This document shows positions 40,411 to 51,150 of a DNA stretch of 64,000 nucleotides, piece by piece. Each line of letters begins with the position of its first letter. The first letter of the stretch is position 1. The stretch comes from an uncultured Photobacterium sp. (lineage in GTDB: Bacteria; Pseudomonadota; Gammaproteobacteria; Enterobacterales; Vibrionaceae). Below the pieces are notes generated by a model that worked only from the letters and a program-made list of their open reading frames with translations, did not search any database and had not been told where the DNA came from. The stretch is from contig NZ_CAMRAN010000002.1 of NCBI RefSeq assembly GCF_947039875.1, forward strand, positions 103,064 through 167,063, written 5' to 3'. The translations under genes and the position numbers were made by a program.

Positions 40411-41172
40411 ATGAGTATCCCTCTCGTTATTGGCTTAATCAGTCTTCTGCTAGTTTTAGTTATTGGTTACAGCATTATCATTCAATACCGGCAGCGGCTA
40501 GAAAGTGCTAAACAGCAAGAATTAGCAAAACAAGTCGCAATCATTGATGCCACAGAAGAGCTCATTAGTAATGCCAGTCACTTACCTTATAGCAAAGAAC
40601 TCTTAGTTTGTCTCAATAAACGCATTCTTTACGCTCTTGAAACTATTGCTGAAGTTGACACTAAAGATCGTTCATTGAAACAACGCATCCATCATGTAAG
40701 CGAACAAATATCACATTTAGAAACACACTTTGATCAAACCAATGTTGTCCCTTTCCAAGTACCTAATTCAGATCGTCAAGCTATCGGTATGTTACAGCTC
40801 GTAAAGCGTTTAAAGAGTGTAATTAAAGGAGAGCATGGTAAAGGTCGTATTGCCACTCAAGCCTATGTGCTTGAAAATACACGCTTAGAAAACATGCAAT
40901 TAAGAATTAATATTGAAAACGTCGTTAAGCGCGCTAATGATGCTCGCTTAAAACGTCAATTTGGTACAGCCAAACAATTACTGAAGAAAGGGATTGATGT
41001 TCTATCTTCTCGTAATGATGAGTATGCAACAAAAGCTCAGCAGAAACTTCAATACATGCTGAGTGAAATTAATAATAATATGAGTGTCAGTAGTGAACAA
41101 GAACGACAACAATTACTCGACAAAGATAATGATGAATTAGATGTGTTATTTCAGCCAAAACGGAAATGGTGA
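40411..41172 (+). CDS. Membrane-anchored coiled-coil protein, unknown
   Basis: 253 residues. An N-terminal helix, IPLVIGLISLLLVLVIGYSIIIQY (3-26), anchors it in the inner membrane with the bulk in the cytoplasm. The rest is highly charged and helical, with heptad-like stretches around 30-115 and 150-245, and no catalytic motif. Similar proteins in Vibrionaceae are unnamed or loosely called DNA-repair proteins; nothing here supports that. The start has no nearby SD. A terminator follows before miaE. Confidence 0.7.
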   Translation: MSIPLVIGLISLLLVLVIGYSIIIQYRQRLESAKQQELAKQVAIIDATEELISNASHLPYSKELLVCLNKRILYALETIAEVDTKDRSLKQRIHHVSEQISHLETHFDQTNVVPFQVPNSDRQAIGMLQLVKRLKSVIKGEHGKGRIATQAYVLENTRLENMQLRINIENVVKRANDARLKRQFGTAKQLLKKGIDVLSSRNDEYATKAQQKLQYMLSEINNNMSVSSEQERQQLLDKDNDELDVLFQPKRKW

Positions 41173-41206
41173 TTTAATTCTCTTTGTCTTACACTAGCTC
41201 AACGAT

Positions 41207-41231
41207 AAAGGTCGCCATCGCGGCCTTTTTT
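41207..41231 (+). terminator. Terminator after the coiled-coil protein gene
   Basis: AAAGGTCGC (41207-41215) and GCGGCCTTT (41220-41228) with one wobble pair, then TTT. Confidence 0.8.
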
Positions 41232-41265
41232 ACGCCTTCGATAATAATAAATAAAGACATGCCTT

Positions 41266-42069
41266 ATGGATAACGACAACACTCAACAAATGGTCAAGGA
41301 ATTACTCAAGCCTATTAACCAATTTCTTCAATGTGAAACGCCAGATAGCTGGATCAATGAAGCCATTAAACCTGAGAATTTGATCCCATTATTAGTCGAT
41401 CACTGTAATTGTGAATTAAAAGCAAGTCAGACGGCCATGTTTATGGTGCGTAAATACGCTGTAGACAAACAGAGTGGTGAAGCACTAATGGCATGGTCAA
41501 AACCTTATGAAGATTTTGTTTACGGTGGCAATAACCGCTCAACCGCTCAGTTTCACAGTAAGAAAAATGGCCTACTCGCTCCACTAACGCCGCGCAGTGA
41601 TTTTTCTCATGGCCAAGAATTGATCGACAAAATGGTGCGATTAATTAAAGAAGAATTCCATCACTTTGAGCAAGTGTTAGAGATCATGGATAAGCGTGGT
41701 ATTCCTTATAGCAACCTTCATGCTGGACGTTATGCTAAAGGACTAATGAAAGCCGTCCGTACTCATGAACCTGCAACTTTGATCGATAAGTTAATTGTGG
41801 GTGCCTACATCGAAGCTCGTTCGTGTGAGCGATTTGCTAAACTTGCACCCTATTTAGATTCTGAACTAAAGAAATTCTATATTTCATTATTACGTTCAGA
41901 AGCGCGCCATTATCAAGATTACCTGACATTGGCTGAAAAAATTGCGGGAGCAAATATTGCCGATCGTATTCGCGCAATTGGTAGCAAAGAAGCGGAATTA
42001 ATTACCACCCCTGACGATACATTTCGGTTCCACAGCGGTGTTCCTATCACCACTATTGCTTGTGTTTAA
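41266..42069 (+). CDS. miaE: tRNA 2-methylthio-N6-isopentenyladenosine hydroxylase
   Basis: 267 residues. MiaE is a non-heme di-iron monooxygenase that hydroxylates ms2i6A37 of tRNA to ms2io6A. Di-iron ligands are visible in KEEFHHFEQVLE, EARSCERF and SEARHYQDYL. The family is missing from E. coli K-12 but occurs in Salmonella and many Vibrionaceae. It is convergent with topA and shares its terminator. Confidence 0.92.
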   Translation: MDNDNTQQMVKELLKPINQFLQCETPDSWINEAIKPENLIPLLVDHCNCELKASQTAMFMVRKYAVDKQSGEALMAWSKPYEDFVYGGNNRSTAQFHSKKNGLLAPLTPRSDFSHGQELIDKMVRLIKEEFHHFEQVLEIMDKRGIPYSNLHAGRYAKGLMKAVRTHEPATLIDKLIVGAYIEARSCERFAKLAPYLDSELKKFYISLLRSEARHYQDYLTLAEKIAGANIADRIRAIGSKEAELITTPDDTFRFHSGVPITTIACV

Positions 42070-42096
42070 ATCATAAGATCACGAACTAACACCTAC

Positions 42097-42127
42097 AAAA
42101 AAACCGCCAAATTTGGCGGTTTTTTTT
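42097..42127. terminator. Bidirectional terminator, miaE and topA
   Basis: A perfect palindrome, AAAAAAACCGCCAAA and its complement, with A and T runs on both sides. Confidence 0.9.
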
Positions 42128-42144
42128 AATCACAGAATAACGAA

Positions 42145-44796
42145 TTACTCTTCTTCTGCTGATTTTTCTTTTTTAGGCTTTTTACGCTTATCGGTAATTT
42201 CCCACTTACCATCCACAAATAGACCCGTCCAGCCTGTTGGCTTACCATCTACTTCTGAGCGCACGTAATTCTCTTTGGTTTTACGTGAGAAGCGAATCAC
42301 TGTTGGTAGACCATCAGGGTCAGCCACAGGCGCATCAGTTAAGTATAAGAACTTAGGTGATAAACGTTCTTTAAAGCGTACTAGCTCTTCCACTAACGGT
42401 GCACGTGTTTCACGTGATTTAGGGAAAGTACTCGCTGCCATGAATAAACCAGACGCACCATCACGTAATACAAAGTACGCATTAGTGTCTTGTGTACATG
42501 GAATTTCTGGTAAATGTACAGGATCTTCTTTTGGTGGCGCAACTTCGCCATTCTTGAGAATCTTACGGGTATTCTTACATTCTTCGTTAGTACACCCCAT
42601 GTACTTACCAAAGCGACCGTTCTTCAGTTCCATATCAGAACCACACTTGTCGCATTCAATCAGCGGGCCTTCATAGCCTTTAAGCTTGAACTCACCTTTT
42701 TCAACAATGTAACCATCACAGCTTGGGTTATTACCACAAACGTGCAGTTTACGATCTTGATCAATAAGGTAAGCATCCATTGCTGTGTTACAAATAGGAC
42801 AACGTTTTTTAGCACGTAATGCAGCTGTTTCAACGTCTTCCTCTAGAACATTAACAATGCCTTCTTCACTGCCTAAATTGATCGTTGTTTTACAACGCTC
42901 TTTAGGTGGCAATGCGTAGCCAGAACAACCAAGGAAAACACCCGTTGATGCCGTACGAATACCCATAGGTCGTGAACATGTCGGACATTGAATATCCGTT
43001 AGCACGATATTATTAGGCTGCATACCACCTTCTGCTTCATCTAACTCTGCTTTTTGAAGCTCGGCCGTGAAATCAGAGAAGAACTCATCCAGTACTTTCT
43101 TCCAGTTTTTCTCACCTTCTGCGATTTTATCGAGATTACCTTCCATACGGGCAGTAAAATCAAAATCCATCAAATCAGGAAAACTATTGTCTAAACGGTC
43201 AGAAACAATCTCGCCCATCTTTTCAGCATAGAAACGACGTTGTTCAACACGTACATAACCACGATCTTGAATGGTTGAAATGATCGACGCATACGTTGAT
43301 GGGCGACCAATGCCACGCTTTTCAAGTTCTTTAACCAATGCTGCTTCTGTAAAGCGTGCTGGCGGCTTAGTAAAGTGTTGCTTAGGCTCAAGTTGCTCTA
43401 ATTTCAGTACATCGCCTACGTTAACTTCAGGTAATGTTGTATCTTCATTTTTACCTGATGGGCGCTGTACTAATGTCCAACCAGCAAAACGCAAAGTACG
43501 GCCTTTCGCTTTCAGCAAGAAATCACCTGCTTTAACGTTGATCGTACTTGAATCATATTTTGCTGGCATCATCTGACAAGACACAAATTGACGCCAAATT
43601 AAGTCATACAACTTAACGGCATCTTGATCCATGCCTTCTAAATTTTCAGCTTTCACTTCTACGTTTGAAGGACGAATTGCTTCGTGCGCTTCTTGCGCAT
43701 TTTTCTTGCTGCCATAAACATTGGCATTTTCAGGTAAATACTCATTACCATACTCATTACCAATCAGTTCACGTGCTGCTTCAACCGCCTCTTTTGAAAG
43801 GTTGGTCGAGTCAGTACGCATGTAAGTAATATAACCCGCTTCATATAGGCGCTGTGCAAGGCCCATGGTGCGCTTAACACCATAACCTAGACGTGTACTT
43901 GCCGCCTGCTGAAGTGTCGAGGTAATATAAGGCGCAGAAGGCTTGCTGCTGGTTGGGCGATCTTCACGCTCAATCACTTCATACGCTGCTTTTTCAAGTA
44001 GCGCATGTGCCGCCATCGTATCGATTTTATTTTCAGGACGGAATGCTTTACCCGCCTGTTGTGCAACCATTAACCGTAAAGCGTCTTTGCCTACGGTTAG
44101 TGTATCTGCATGAATATCCCAGAACTCTTCTGGATCAAACGCGTTGATTTCATGTTCGCGTTCAACAATCAGTTTTACCGCAACAGACTGTACACGACCA
44201 GCAGATAGACCACGGGCAACCTTTTTCCATAATAATGGTGATACCATAAAGCCAACAACACGATCGAGGAATCGACGTGCTTGTTGCGCATTTACACCAT
44301 CAATATTCAATTCACCTGGTTGTTCAAATGCTTGTTGAATGGCATTTTTAGTGATTTCGTTAAATACAACTCGTTTATAGCGTGATTCATCGCCACCGAT
44401 GATCTCACGAAGGTGCCACGCAATGGCTTCTCCTTCGCGGTCTAAATCCGTTGCGAGATAGATACAATCAGCATCTTCAGCTAATTTTTGAAGCTCATTG
44501 ACAACTTTTTCTTTACCAGGAAGTATTTCATAATGCGCATTCCAATCATCATAGGGATCAACACCCATTTTGCTGATTAACGCTTTACGATCTTTCTTCT
44601 GTTTAATCGCTGCTTTCTCTTCAACACTCAACCCTTTAGTCGATGTTGCCACAGCTTTTTTACCGCCACTGCGGGCGCCCGTTGGCAAATCACGTACGTG
44701 ACCAACGCTTGATTTTACAATGAAATCCTTACCCAAGTACTTATTGATTGTTTTCGCCTTGGCTGGGGACTCCACAATAACGAGAGATTTACCCAT
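42145..44796 (-). CDS. topA: DNA topoisomerase I
   Basis: 883 residues. The type IA enzyme relaxes negative supercoils and counterbalances gyrase. The Toprim domain starts at [20 protein letters not shown] and has [17 protein letters not shown]. The catalytic tyrosine is in [14 protein letters not shown] near residue 327. Three C-terminal zinc ribbons are visible ([27 protein letters not shown]), followed by further zinc-free repeats and a Lys-rich tail. The topA-cysB neighbourhood is conserved with E. coli. Confidence 0.97.
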   Translation of the reverse strand: MGKSLVIVESPAKAKTINKYLGKDFIVKSSVGHVRDLPTGARSGGKKAVATSTKGLSVEEKAAIKQKKDRKALISKMGVDPYDDWNAHYEILPGKEKVVNELQKLAEDADCIYLATDLDREGEAIAWHLREIIGGDESRYKRVVFNEITKNAIQQAFEQPGELNIDGVNAQQARRFLDRVVGFMVSPLLWKKVARGLSAGRVQSVAVKLIVEREHEINAFDPEEFWDIHADTLTVGKDALRLMVAQQAGKAFRPENKIDTMAAHALLEKAAYEVIEREDRPTSSKPSAPYITSTLQQAASTRLGYGVKRTMGLAQRLYEAGYITYMRTDSTNLSKEAVEAARELIGNEYGNEYLPENANVYGSKKNAQEAHEAIRPSNVEVKAENLEGMDQDAVKLYDLIWRQFVSCQMMPAKYDSSTINVKAGDFLLKAKGRTLRFAGWTLVQRPSGKNEDTTLPEVNVGDVLKLEQLEPKQHFTKPPARFTEAALVKELEKRGIGRPSTYASIISTIQDRGYVRVEQRRFYAEKMGEIVSDRLDNSFPDLMDFDFTARMEGNLDKIAEGEKNWKKVLDEFFSDFTAELQKAELDEAEGGMQPNNIVLTDIQCPTCSRPMGIRTASTGVFLGCSGYALPPKERCKTTINLGSEEGIVNVLEEDVETAALRAKKRCPICNTAMDAYLIDQDRKLHVCGNNPSCDGYIVEKGEFKLKGYEGPLIECDKCGSDMELKNGRFGKYMGCTNEECKNTRKILKNGEVAPPKEDPVHLPEIPCTQDTNAYFVLRDGASGLFMAASTFPKSRETRAPLVEELVRFKERLSPKFLYLTDAPVADPDGLPTVIRFSRKTKENYVRSEVDGKPTGWTGLFVDGKWEITDKRKKPKKEKSAEEE

Positions 44797-45413
44797 AATG
44801 ACCCTATTACGTCCTCGTGCTCGCTAATTTTAAAAATATAAATAACTGCTTAGCTAATCATTAGCGCCACAACATTCGACCAATCTCATTAAGTCACTAA
44901 TCGAAAAATTATAAGAGCAGTGAATTAATATGATGAGTTACAATTTGAGAATGATACATATTTGCAATTAATTATTGCACTTTATTTACGTAAAATACTC
45001 TTTACATATTGGGCTAGAAAACAAGAAGGTCAACTGCTTTTTAATTAATTTCGTCTATTTGGTTGTACCTTCCGCACTTGTTATTAGCTTGTAAATATTG
45101 AAAAGGCGACATTTATAACCCTTACAACAGACTGATAATCAAAGCGATAAATTTGAATTTTACCTTATAGGACAACCACTTTGATGATTTATAGTATTTG
45201 TAACACCATAAAACCGAAACATCATTATCATTGATATAGAATTATTTAATCAGCTTTACTAATTTTTTTTGCATTTAATCACAGTATTTGTTCTTTTTAA
45301 TATAATTTGTGCTCATATCTGAGTAAATATTAACCAATTGACAACCCTATTATTTGTTTTCTCATAGCAACTTACTTAGACTGTATTTATTCCACTATCA
45401 ATGAGTACTAAGC
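44797..45413. other. Gap between topA and yciN
   Basis: 617 AT-rich bases between divergent genes. TTGACA at about 45340 could be a -35 for yciN, but I see no good -10. No ORF with an SD, hairpin or repeat stands out. Confidence 0.4.
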
Positions 45414-45671
45414 ATGGCTAATAAAGCTGAAATTTCTATCAATGAGTTATTAATGATCGCGAATCAAATCATTCAAGATCACAAAGATTACGTTGAGGGT
45501 ATGCGTGCAACATCAGTAACAGAAAAAGATGGTGTACTAATCTTCAAAGGCGAATACTTCCTTGATAATGATGGCTTACCAACCGCAAAAACAACGGCTG
45601 TATTTAATATGTTTAAATTCTTAGCTCATAAATTATCACCCGAATTCACCCTAAATACGTTACTTGTTTAA
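45414..45671 (+). CDS. yciN: YciN, DUF2498 protein
   Basis: 85 residues, similar to E. coli YciN from the first third onward ([36 protein letters not shown]). It is a small soluble protein of unknown function and sits beside topA and sohB exactly as in E. coli. It has its own terminator. Confidence 0.88.
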   Translation: MANKAEISINELLMIANQIIQDHKDYVEGMRATSVTEKDGVLIFKGEYFLDNDGLPTAKTTAVFNMFKFLAHKLSPEFTLNTLLV

Positions 45672-45684
45672 GCAAAATTTAAAT

Positions 45685-45712
45685 AAAAAAAACCGCAATA
45701 ACTGCGGTTTTT
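45685..45712. terminator. Terminator between yciN and sohB
   Basis: AAAAACCGCA (45687-45696) and TGCGGTTTTT (45703-45712), flanked by A and T runs. Confidence 0.85.
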
Positions 45713-45736
45713 CTCATCTAGCCACGTTAATCATTA

Positions 45737-46798
45737 TTACATAAATGGACGCTGACCACGCGCAACCCACTTCATGAGTAATGTATCAGCAGCTTCACTT
45801 GACGCACCAGATAGCTTCTCAATTAACTTCTTACGACGTACATATTTCACTTGTAATACTTCACGTGCTTTACAAGCTTCGGTGATCAAATCATCACTGG
45901 TGCTAATCTGATCCACTAAGCCTAATTCAAGGGCTTGTTGACCAAACCAATGCTCACCTGTTGCCACTTTATTAAGATCAAGTTCAGGACGGTGAACAGC
46001 AATAAATTGTTTAAATAAACCGTGTGTTTCTTCAATCTCTTCTTTGAATTTTTCACGCGCTTTATCTGAGTTTTCACCAAACATAGTTAATGTACGCTTG
46101 AACTCACCAGCTGTGATTTGTTCAAACTCAATATCGTTTTTCTTCAATACTTTACTAAAGTTAGGTAGCTGTGCAATAACGCCAATAGAGCCCACAATAG
46201 CAAATGGTGCTGAGACAATTTTATCCGCAACACACGCCATCATATAGCCACCACTTGCCGCGACTTTATCAACGGCTATCGTTAACGTAATACCCGCGGC
46301 TTTTAAACGGTCAAGTTGTGATGATGCTAAACCATAAGCATGTACCATGCCGCCACCCGTTTCTAAACGTAGCAATACTTCATCACCTTCAATTGCAATG
46401 GCTAAAATAGCACTAATTTCTTGGCGTAATGACGATACTTCACGTGCATCGATACTGCCGTGAAAATCAATAACAAATAAACGAGGATCACGAGTTGTGG
46501 TTAAATTACCATTTTTTACCGCTTGTTTTACTTCATTTTGGCGCGCTTTATCTTGTTCTTTATCTGACTTTTTATCCGCTTTATCGCGTGCTTTTAATAA
46601 CGCTTTATCAAATAAATGTAATTCTAACTGCTCAACGGTCTCTTTATATTGTTCAGTCAAGTCGGTTACTTCTAGTTCACCTTTTTGAGAACCATGACGA
46701 CCATTTAACGCTTTTGTTAATACCAACACACCCACAATCGCAATAACAACTGTCGCTATTTTGGCGAAAAACAAACCATATTCAAACAAAAATTCCAA
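45737..46798 (-). CDS. sohB: SohB, S49-family periplasmic protease
   Basis: 353 residues, near the E. coli 349. One N-terminal helix (about 8-28) anchors it in the inner membrane, followed by a charged Lys-rich linker (70-92). The peptidase domain has the catalytic serine in VDKVAASGGYMMACVAD and the general-base lysine in TAGEFKRTLTMFG. SohB is a multicopy suppressor of htrA in E. coli. It is divergent from yciK. Confidence 0.93.
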   Translation of the reverse strand: MEFLFEYGLFFAKIATVVIAIVGVLVLTKALNGRHGSQKGELEVTDLTEQYKETVEQLELHLFDKALLKARDKADKKSDKEQDKARQNEVKQAVKNGNLTTTRDPRLFVIDFHGSIDAREVSSLRQEISAILAIAIEGDEVLLRLETGGGMVHAYGLASSQLDRLKAAGITLTIAVDKVAASGGYMMACVADKIVSAPFAIVGSIGVIAQLPNFSKVLKKNDIEFEQITAGEFKRTLTMFGENSDKAREKFKEEIEETHGLFKQFIAVHRPELDLNKVATGEHWFGQQALELGLVDQISTSDDLITEACKAREVLQVKYVRRKKLIEKLSGASSEAADTLLMKWVARGQRPFM

Positions 46799-47058
46799 GA
46801 TTCAATCCTCTATTAGGCAAAAATCGCCATAATTTATTATAAAAATGTAATAACTATCGCCACACTTAGTTTGATTTATCGTTAGAATAAATCAATATCA
46901 TCGACACGATATTCACATAAAACGACATTCTCTCAGAATATAAATTCTGATATGTTTTAGTAGTAATCGATATTACAGTCAAGCTCAAGACTTGATGCGT
47001 TCTTAGATGAAAAAACGCTCAAATAACGACAAAAAACACTATTTAAAAGGAAGCTACT

Positions 47059-47826
47059 GTGGATTATCAAATTGCTGCGGATAATTTAAAAGATCGCGTG
47101 ATATTAGTAACTGGGGCTGGTGATGGTATCGGCCGTGAAGCGGCAATTCAATATGCCGCTCACGGTGCAACCGTGATCCTGTTAGGCAGAACTGTCGCTA
47201 AGCTTGAAGCGGTTTATGATCAAATAGAAAAAAATGGCAGTAAGCAAGCCGCGATTATCCCGTTAGATTTAATGGGAGCAACTAAACAGCACTATATTGA
47301 TATGGCAAACACTATTCAGCAGCAATTTGGACGCTTAGATGGCGTACTACATAATGCGGGATTATTAGGTTCATTAAGCCCACTTGATCATATTGAAGAA
47401 TCTGTTTTTGACGATGTGATGCAAGTTAACGTAAAAGCACAGCTCTTACTTACCCAAGCAATTTTACCATTAATCAAACAATCAACAGATGGAAGAATTA
47501 TCTTTACCTCGTCCACCGTAGGTCACAGTGGCCGTGCTTTTTGGGGAACCTACGCAATATCTAAATTTGCCACAGAAGGCATGATGCAAGTCTTAGCTGA
47601 TGAACTAAGTGCTACACCAGTTAAGGTCAATGCCATCAATCCAGGTGGAACCCGTACTGGCATGCGAGCACAAGCCTTTCCTGCGGAAGATGCCCGTTTA
47701 CTCAAAACACCGTTAGATATTATGCCTCTTTACTTATATCTCATGGGACCTGAAAGCCGCCATGTTTCAGGGCAATGTATTGATGCTCAACCCAAGCGTA
47801 AGCCTGGTATTAGCAACGAACAATAA
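47059..47826 (+). CDS. yciK: YciK, SDR-family oxidoreductase
   Basis: 255 residues, GTG start with AAGGAAG correctly spaced. The NAD(P)-binding motif is TGAGDGIGREAA near residue 19. The catalytic Ser-Tyr-Lys are in FTSSTVGHSGRAFWGTYAISKFA. The substrate is not known. It is in the same place as in E. coli, between sohB and rluB. Confidence 0.92.
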   Translation: MDYQIAADNLKDRVILVTGAGDGIGREAAIQYAAHGATVILLGRTVAKLEAVYDQIEKNGSKQAAIIPLDLMGATKQHYIDMANTIQQQFGRLDGVLHNAGLLGSLSPLDHIEESVFDDVMQVNVKAQLLLTQAILPLIKQSTDGRIIFTSSTVGHSGRAFWGTYAISKFATEGMMQVLADELSATPVKVNAINPGGTRTGMRAQAFPAEDARLLKTPLDIMPLYLYLMGPESRHVSGQCIDAQPKRKPGISNEQ

Positions 47827-47835
47827 ATATATGTT

Positions 47836-47866
47836 ATAAAAAAGCCGACATCGCTGTCGGCTTTTT
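47836..47866. terminator. Bidirectional terminator, yciK and rluB
   Basis: AAAAAGCCGACA (47839-47850) and TGTCGGCTTTTT (47855-47866). Confidence 0.88.
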
Positions 47867-47912
47867 AATATCAGTAGCGTACTTTACACGTTAGTGGCAG
47901 TTGTTTGCACAC

Positions 47913-49091
47913 TTACTTACGAGTACGAGGCTTAGCTGGCTTATTTGCTAATGGGTTACGACGATTTGCCGCATTACCAGAAGGCTTACGCTTGCCAGAA
48001 CCATTTTGTGGCTTCTCTGATGAATTATAAGGCTTCTTCTCATCATCTCTTGGCTTACCTGCAATATGTACAGGTTTACCTTGAGCACGATCTGAACGAG
48101 GTTTAGCGTTATCGCGACCAGTTGGTGCTGGTTTAGCTCGGCCACGACCACCACGTTGCTCTTGTTGTTGTGAATCAACTTCAGCATTACGACTTGAGCT
48201 TGATGGTGCGCGACGATCATTATTACGACCGCGACGACCACCAGTACCTGTTGTTTCTACACGCTCTTCATGACGACGAACAGCACGACGAATTTGACGA
48301 ATACCTTTTTTACGCTTCTGACCTTCAACGGTTAATACTGTTTCAGTTTCAGGTGGTAACTCAACGGTAGCACGAAGTTCATTCACTTCTTTTAGTTCTA
48401 GCTCGCTCCAACCGCCACGAGGCATGTCTTTCGTTAAGTAAACATCACCATAACGAACACGTTTCAGACGGCTAACCGTTACACCCTGAGAATCCCATAA
48501 ACGACGAACTTCACGGTTACGACCTTCAGTGATTACTACGTAGAAAGTATGGTTCATACCTTCACCACCAGAATAAACAACATCTTCAAAGCGTGCTACG
48601 CCATCTTCCAGCTCAACGCCTTTAACGACATTCTTAATCATCTGCTCGTTTACTTCACCAAATACACGCACCATGTACTCACGTTCAACAGTACGGCTTG
48701 GATGCATTAACCGGTTAGCTAATTCACCATCAGTAGTGAAAAGTAATAAACCAGAGGTGTTAGCATCTAGACGACCAACAGAAACCCAACGGCCCGTTGT
48801 TAGACGTGGTAAACGATCAAAAACAGTACGACGACCTTCAGGATCATGACGAGTACATAACTCACCTTCTGGCTTGTTATAGGCCAAGATACGGCAGATT
48901 TCTTCATCTGACGAAATTAATGCAATATTGTGGCCGTCAATACGTACGCTAACACTAAGATCGTCAAGACGATCACCAAGTTTAGCAACAACACCATCAA
49001 CGCTCACACGGCCGTTTTGGATCATCAATTCGATTTCACGACGAGATCCTTGTCCTGCACGCGCTAATACTTTTTGTAATTTTTCGCTCAT
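47913..49091 (-). CDS. rluB: 23S rRNA pseudouridine 2605 synthase
   Basis: 392 residues from [19 protein letters not shown], which is where E. coli RluB begins; the 51-residue extension in the ORF track is rejected. The S4 RNA-binding domain covers about 1-60 and the RsuA-family catalytic Asp is in [14 protein letters not shown]. The tail beyond residue 270 is long, basic and of low complexity (Arg, Lys, Asn, Gly, Pro), about 100 residues longer than in E. coli, and probably an RNA-binding extension. Confidence 0.94.
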   Translation of the reverse strand: MSEKLQKVLARAGQGSRREIELMIQNGRVSVDGVVAKLGDRLDDLSVSVRIDGHNIALISSDEEICRILAYNKPEGELCTRHDPEGRRTVFDRLPRLTTGRWVSVGRLDANTSGLLLFTTDGELANRLMHPSRTVEREYMVRVFGEVNEQMIKNVVKGVELEDGVARFEDVVYSGGEGMNHTFYVVITEGRNREVRRLWDSQGVTVSRLKRVRYGDVYLTKDMPRGGWSELELKEVNELRATVELPPETETVLTVEGQKRKKGIRQIRRAVRRHEERVETTGTGGRRGRNNDRRAPSSSSRNAEVDSQQQEQRGGRGRAKPAPTGRDNAKPRSDRAQGKPVHIAGKPRDDEKKPYNSSEKPQNGSGKRKPSGNAANRRNPLANKPAKPRTRK

Positions 49092-49314
49092 TGTAAACAA
49101 ACCTTTGTCGCCTTCACAGGCGTCGAAATTCTCATCAAACTCCCTTAACTCGACTCTTTTTATTGTTGCAATGATTGCGCAAAAAAAGAAAGTGAGGGGA
49201 AATAACGCGAATAGCAATAATTTGGATTCTAGCGCGATAATCAATTATCTATCATGCTAGATATGTAGCCGATTATTATCGCAAATATAACGGTTATTTA
49301 CCATAAAAATAGCG

Positions 49315-49350
49315 ATAAAAAAAACGCATCATAAACAATATGATACGTTT
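49315..49350 (-). terminator. Terminator after yciO
   Basis: AAACGCATCAT (49322-49332) and ATGATACGTTT (49340-49350) with one mismatch, then a run of eight T residues on the minus strand. The rest of the rluB-yciO gap (49092-49314) shows nothing further. Confidence 0.78.
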
Positions 49351-49399
49351 ATAAAAATGCATATAACAGCAATGCATTTACTGCGGAAATTAAACGATT

Positions 49400-50020
49400 T
49401 TATTCAAACGGCGTAATATCACCAGCACCGACACGTACAATCTCAATATTGCCGTCGCTGAAATCAATAACAGTCGTCGGTTGCTCACTGAGATAACCAC
49501 CGTGCATGATAAGATCGACAGCATGCTCTAATTGGTCACGAATCTCATCAGGATCCGCTTCTGTGGTCTCTTTACCCGGTAAAATCAAACTGGTCGACAT
49601 CATCGGTTCACCCAAAGCTTCAAGCAGCGCTAAAGCAATATTATTATCAGGAACACGAATACCAATCGTTTTACGCTTAGCGTTCATTAATCGACGTGGG
49701 ACTTCCTTGGTGCCTTTAAAGATAAAGGTATAAGCACCAGGGGTATTATTTCGCAATAAACGAAACGCAATATTGTCAACTCGGGTATAAAGCGATAGCT
49801 CAGATAAATCACGGCATAACAAGGTAAAATTATGCTTATCGTTTAAACGTCGTATTTGACAAATACGCTCCAGCGCTTGTTTGTTTTCCATTTGACAACC
49901 CAGGGCATAACCTGAGTCGGTAGGATAAACCACAACCCCACCATTTTTAATAATATCAACCGCTTGATTAATTAAACGCGTTTGAGGTGTTTCTGGATGA
50001 ACATAAAAAAACTGACTCAT
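49400..50020 (-). CDS. yciO: YciO, Sua5/YrdC-like protein
   Basis: 206 residues from [21 protein letters not shown]. This start has AGGAGG five bases upstream and matches E. coli; the longer ORF-track frame runs into rnm. The YrdC-like dsRNA-binding fold is clear ([36 protein letters not shown]). It is a paralogue of the threonylcarbamoyl-AMP synthase TsaC but is not itself proven to take part in t6A synthesis. It overlaps rnm by four bases. Confidence 0.93.
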   Translation of the reverse strand: MSQFFYVHPETPQTRLINQAVDIIKNGGVVVYPTDSGYALGCQMENKQALERICQIRRLNDKHNFTLLCRDLSELSLYTRVDNIAFRLLRNNTPGAYTFIFKGTKEVPRRLMNAKRKTIGIRVPDNNIALALLEALGEPMMSTSLILPGKETTEADPDEIRDQLEHAVDLIMHGGYLSEQPTTVIDFSDGNIEIVRVGAGDITPFE

Positions 50021-50910
50021 TTTTCCTCCTTCGAGGCAGATAACACAGTGGTTATTTCTACCTCTACTCGCTTTTTCTCTACCGTCCAATCCTGCCATAA
50101 CGGCACTACATCTTTCGGTAACCACAAATTGCGGCCTAATTCGGTCCATGGGGATGGATAATGAAAATCAGACCCTTGTGAAGCGAGTAAATTATATTGG
50201 ATGGCGTAATCCCCAAAAGTACGTCGTTCTTGCGGTGCTTGTTGAGGTTGAGCAACTTCAATACCGTCGCCTTTCGCATCAATAAAGTGCTGAATTAAGC
50301 GCTTTATCCATTTAGCCGTCATTTGATAACGACCGGGGTGAGCAATAACAGCTTGGCCACCAGCGGCATGAATTACGGCTACAGCATCAGCAATTGAGCA
50401 CCAACTTGGTGGCACATAACCAGGATTACCACGGGTTAAGAATTTCTTAAACACCGCTTGCATAGTTTTGGCATAACCTTGTTCAACCAACCAACGAGCA
50501 AAATGCGCACGCGTAATCGACGCGTCGCCCGCTAATGCCATCGCGCCTTCAAAAGCACCTGGCATTTTATTTTTTTCTAACCGAGCACCAATCTCTTTTG
50601 CACGTTCAAGTCGATGTTCGGCTTGGGCGTTAATAAATGAAACTAACTCAGGATGATTGGGATCTATATTAAGCCCAACGATATGAATATCAAAGTTATG
50701 CCACACCGTTGATATCTCAATACCATTAATTAATGTAATCGGTAATTGTTCTTGTTCAATAACGGCATGCGCTTGTGCGAGCCCATCAATCGTATCGTGA
50801 TCGGTAATTGCCAACACATCAACTCGCATATCCACGGCGCGTCGAACAAGATCTTGCGGCGATAAGCGGCCGTCTGACGCTGTAGTATGACAATGTAAAT
50901 CAAACAACAT
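50017..50910 (-). CDS. rnm: RNase AM (YciV/TrpH), PHP-domain 5'-3' exonuclease
   Basis: 297 residues. The PHP metal site is intact: [11 protein letters not shown] at the N-terminus, ITDHDTIDG, the central AVIAHPGRY and C-terminal GSDFHYP. In E. coli this protein degrades short RNA and matures rRNA 5' ends. It is divergent from the trp operon and forms an operon with yciO, as in E. coli. Its start lies only 12 bases from the trp -35, so the two promoters overlap. Confidence 0.93.
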   Translation of the reverse strand: MLFDLHCHTTASDGRLSPQDLVRRAVDMRVDVLAITDHDTIDGLAQAHAVIEQEQLPITLINGIEISTVWHNFDIHIVGLNIDPNHPELVSFINAQAEHRLERAKEIGARLEKNKMPGAFEGAMALAGDASITRAHFARWLVEQGYAKTMQAVFKKFLTRGNPGYVPPSWCSIADAVAVIHAAGGQAVIAHPGRYQMTAKWIKRLIQHFIDAKGDGIEVAQPQQAPQERRTFGDYAIQYNLLASQGSDFHYPSPWTELGRNLWLPKDVVPLWQDWTVEKKRVEVEITTVLSASKEEK

Positions 50911-50921
50911 AACTTTACTTC

Positions 50922-50957
50922 TTGACTTTGTTTTTATGAACTAGTTTACTAGTACGC
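50922..50957 (+). promoter_or_regulatory. trp promoter and TrpR operator
   Basis: -35 TTGACT (50922-50927), 17-base spacer, -10 TTTACT (50945-50950). The operator GAACTAGTTTACTAGTACG overlaps the -10 and differs from the E. coli trp operator (GAACTAGTTAACTAGTACG) at a single base. TrpR with bound tryptophan should repress here. Confidence 0.92.
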
Positions 50958-51072
50958 AATTACTAAGGATGATATTGCTCTTATCACCACAACCTTTAGC
51001 TAGTTTAAACCAATTCACCGCTATACACCTTGGTAAACTTTGGCTATAGCAGCAGACAAATAGGATAGCGCC

Positions 51073-51150
51073 ATGTTACAGCAAATTAGTACGCAACGAC
51101 CGCCTTTCTTGATTATTTATGAGTGGCAAGTAATGTTATGGCAACGGTAA
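51073..51150 (+). CDS. trpL: trp leader peptide
   Basis: 25 residues, MLQQISTQRPPFLIIYEWQVMLWQR, below the cutoff of the ORF track. AGGA lies seven bases before the ATG. It has only two Trp codons, at positions 18 and 23, separated by four codons rather than in tandem. It is followed 28 bases later by the attenuator stem. The leader starts about 115 bases after the predicted transcription start, much further than in E. coli. It is identified by position and structure rather than by sequence similarity beyond the MLQ start. Confidence 0.75.
   Translation: MLQQISTQRPPFLIIYEWQVMLWQR

Noticed and set aside
45215-45245. Fur-box-like ATCATTATCATTGATAT
   Set aside because: Only about ten of nineteen positions match the Fur consensus in the best register, not more than expected in AT-rich DNA.
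49092-49244. N-terminal extension of the rluB ORF
   Set aside because: RluB begins at [13 protein letters not shown] in the family; the extension has no SD and includes a hydrophobic run unlikely for a cytoplasmic enzyme.
50969-51049. Alternative trp leader ORF (26 codons, one Trp near the end)
   Set aside because: Its AAGG abuts the ATG with no spacing, it has a single Trp codon and no terminator follows it closely. The ORF at 51073 has a proper SD and lies next to the attenuator.
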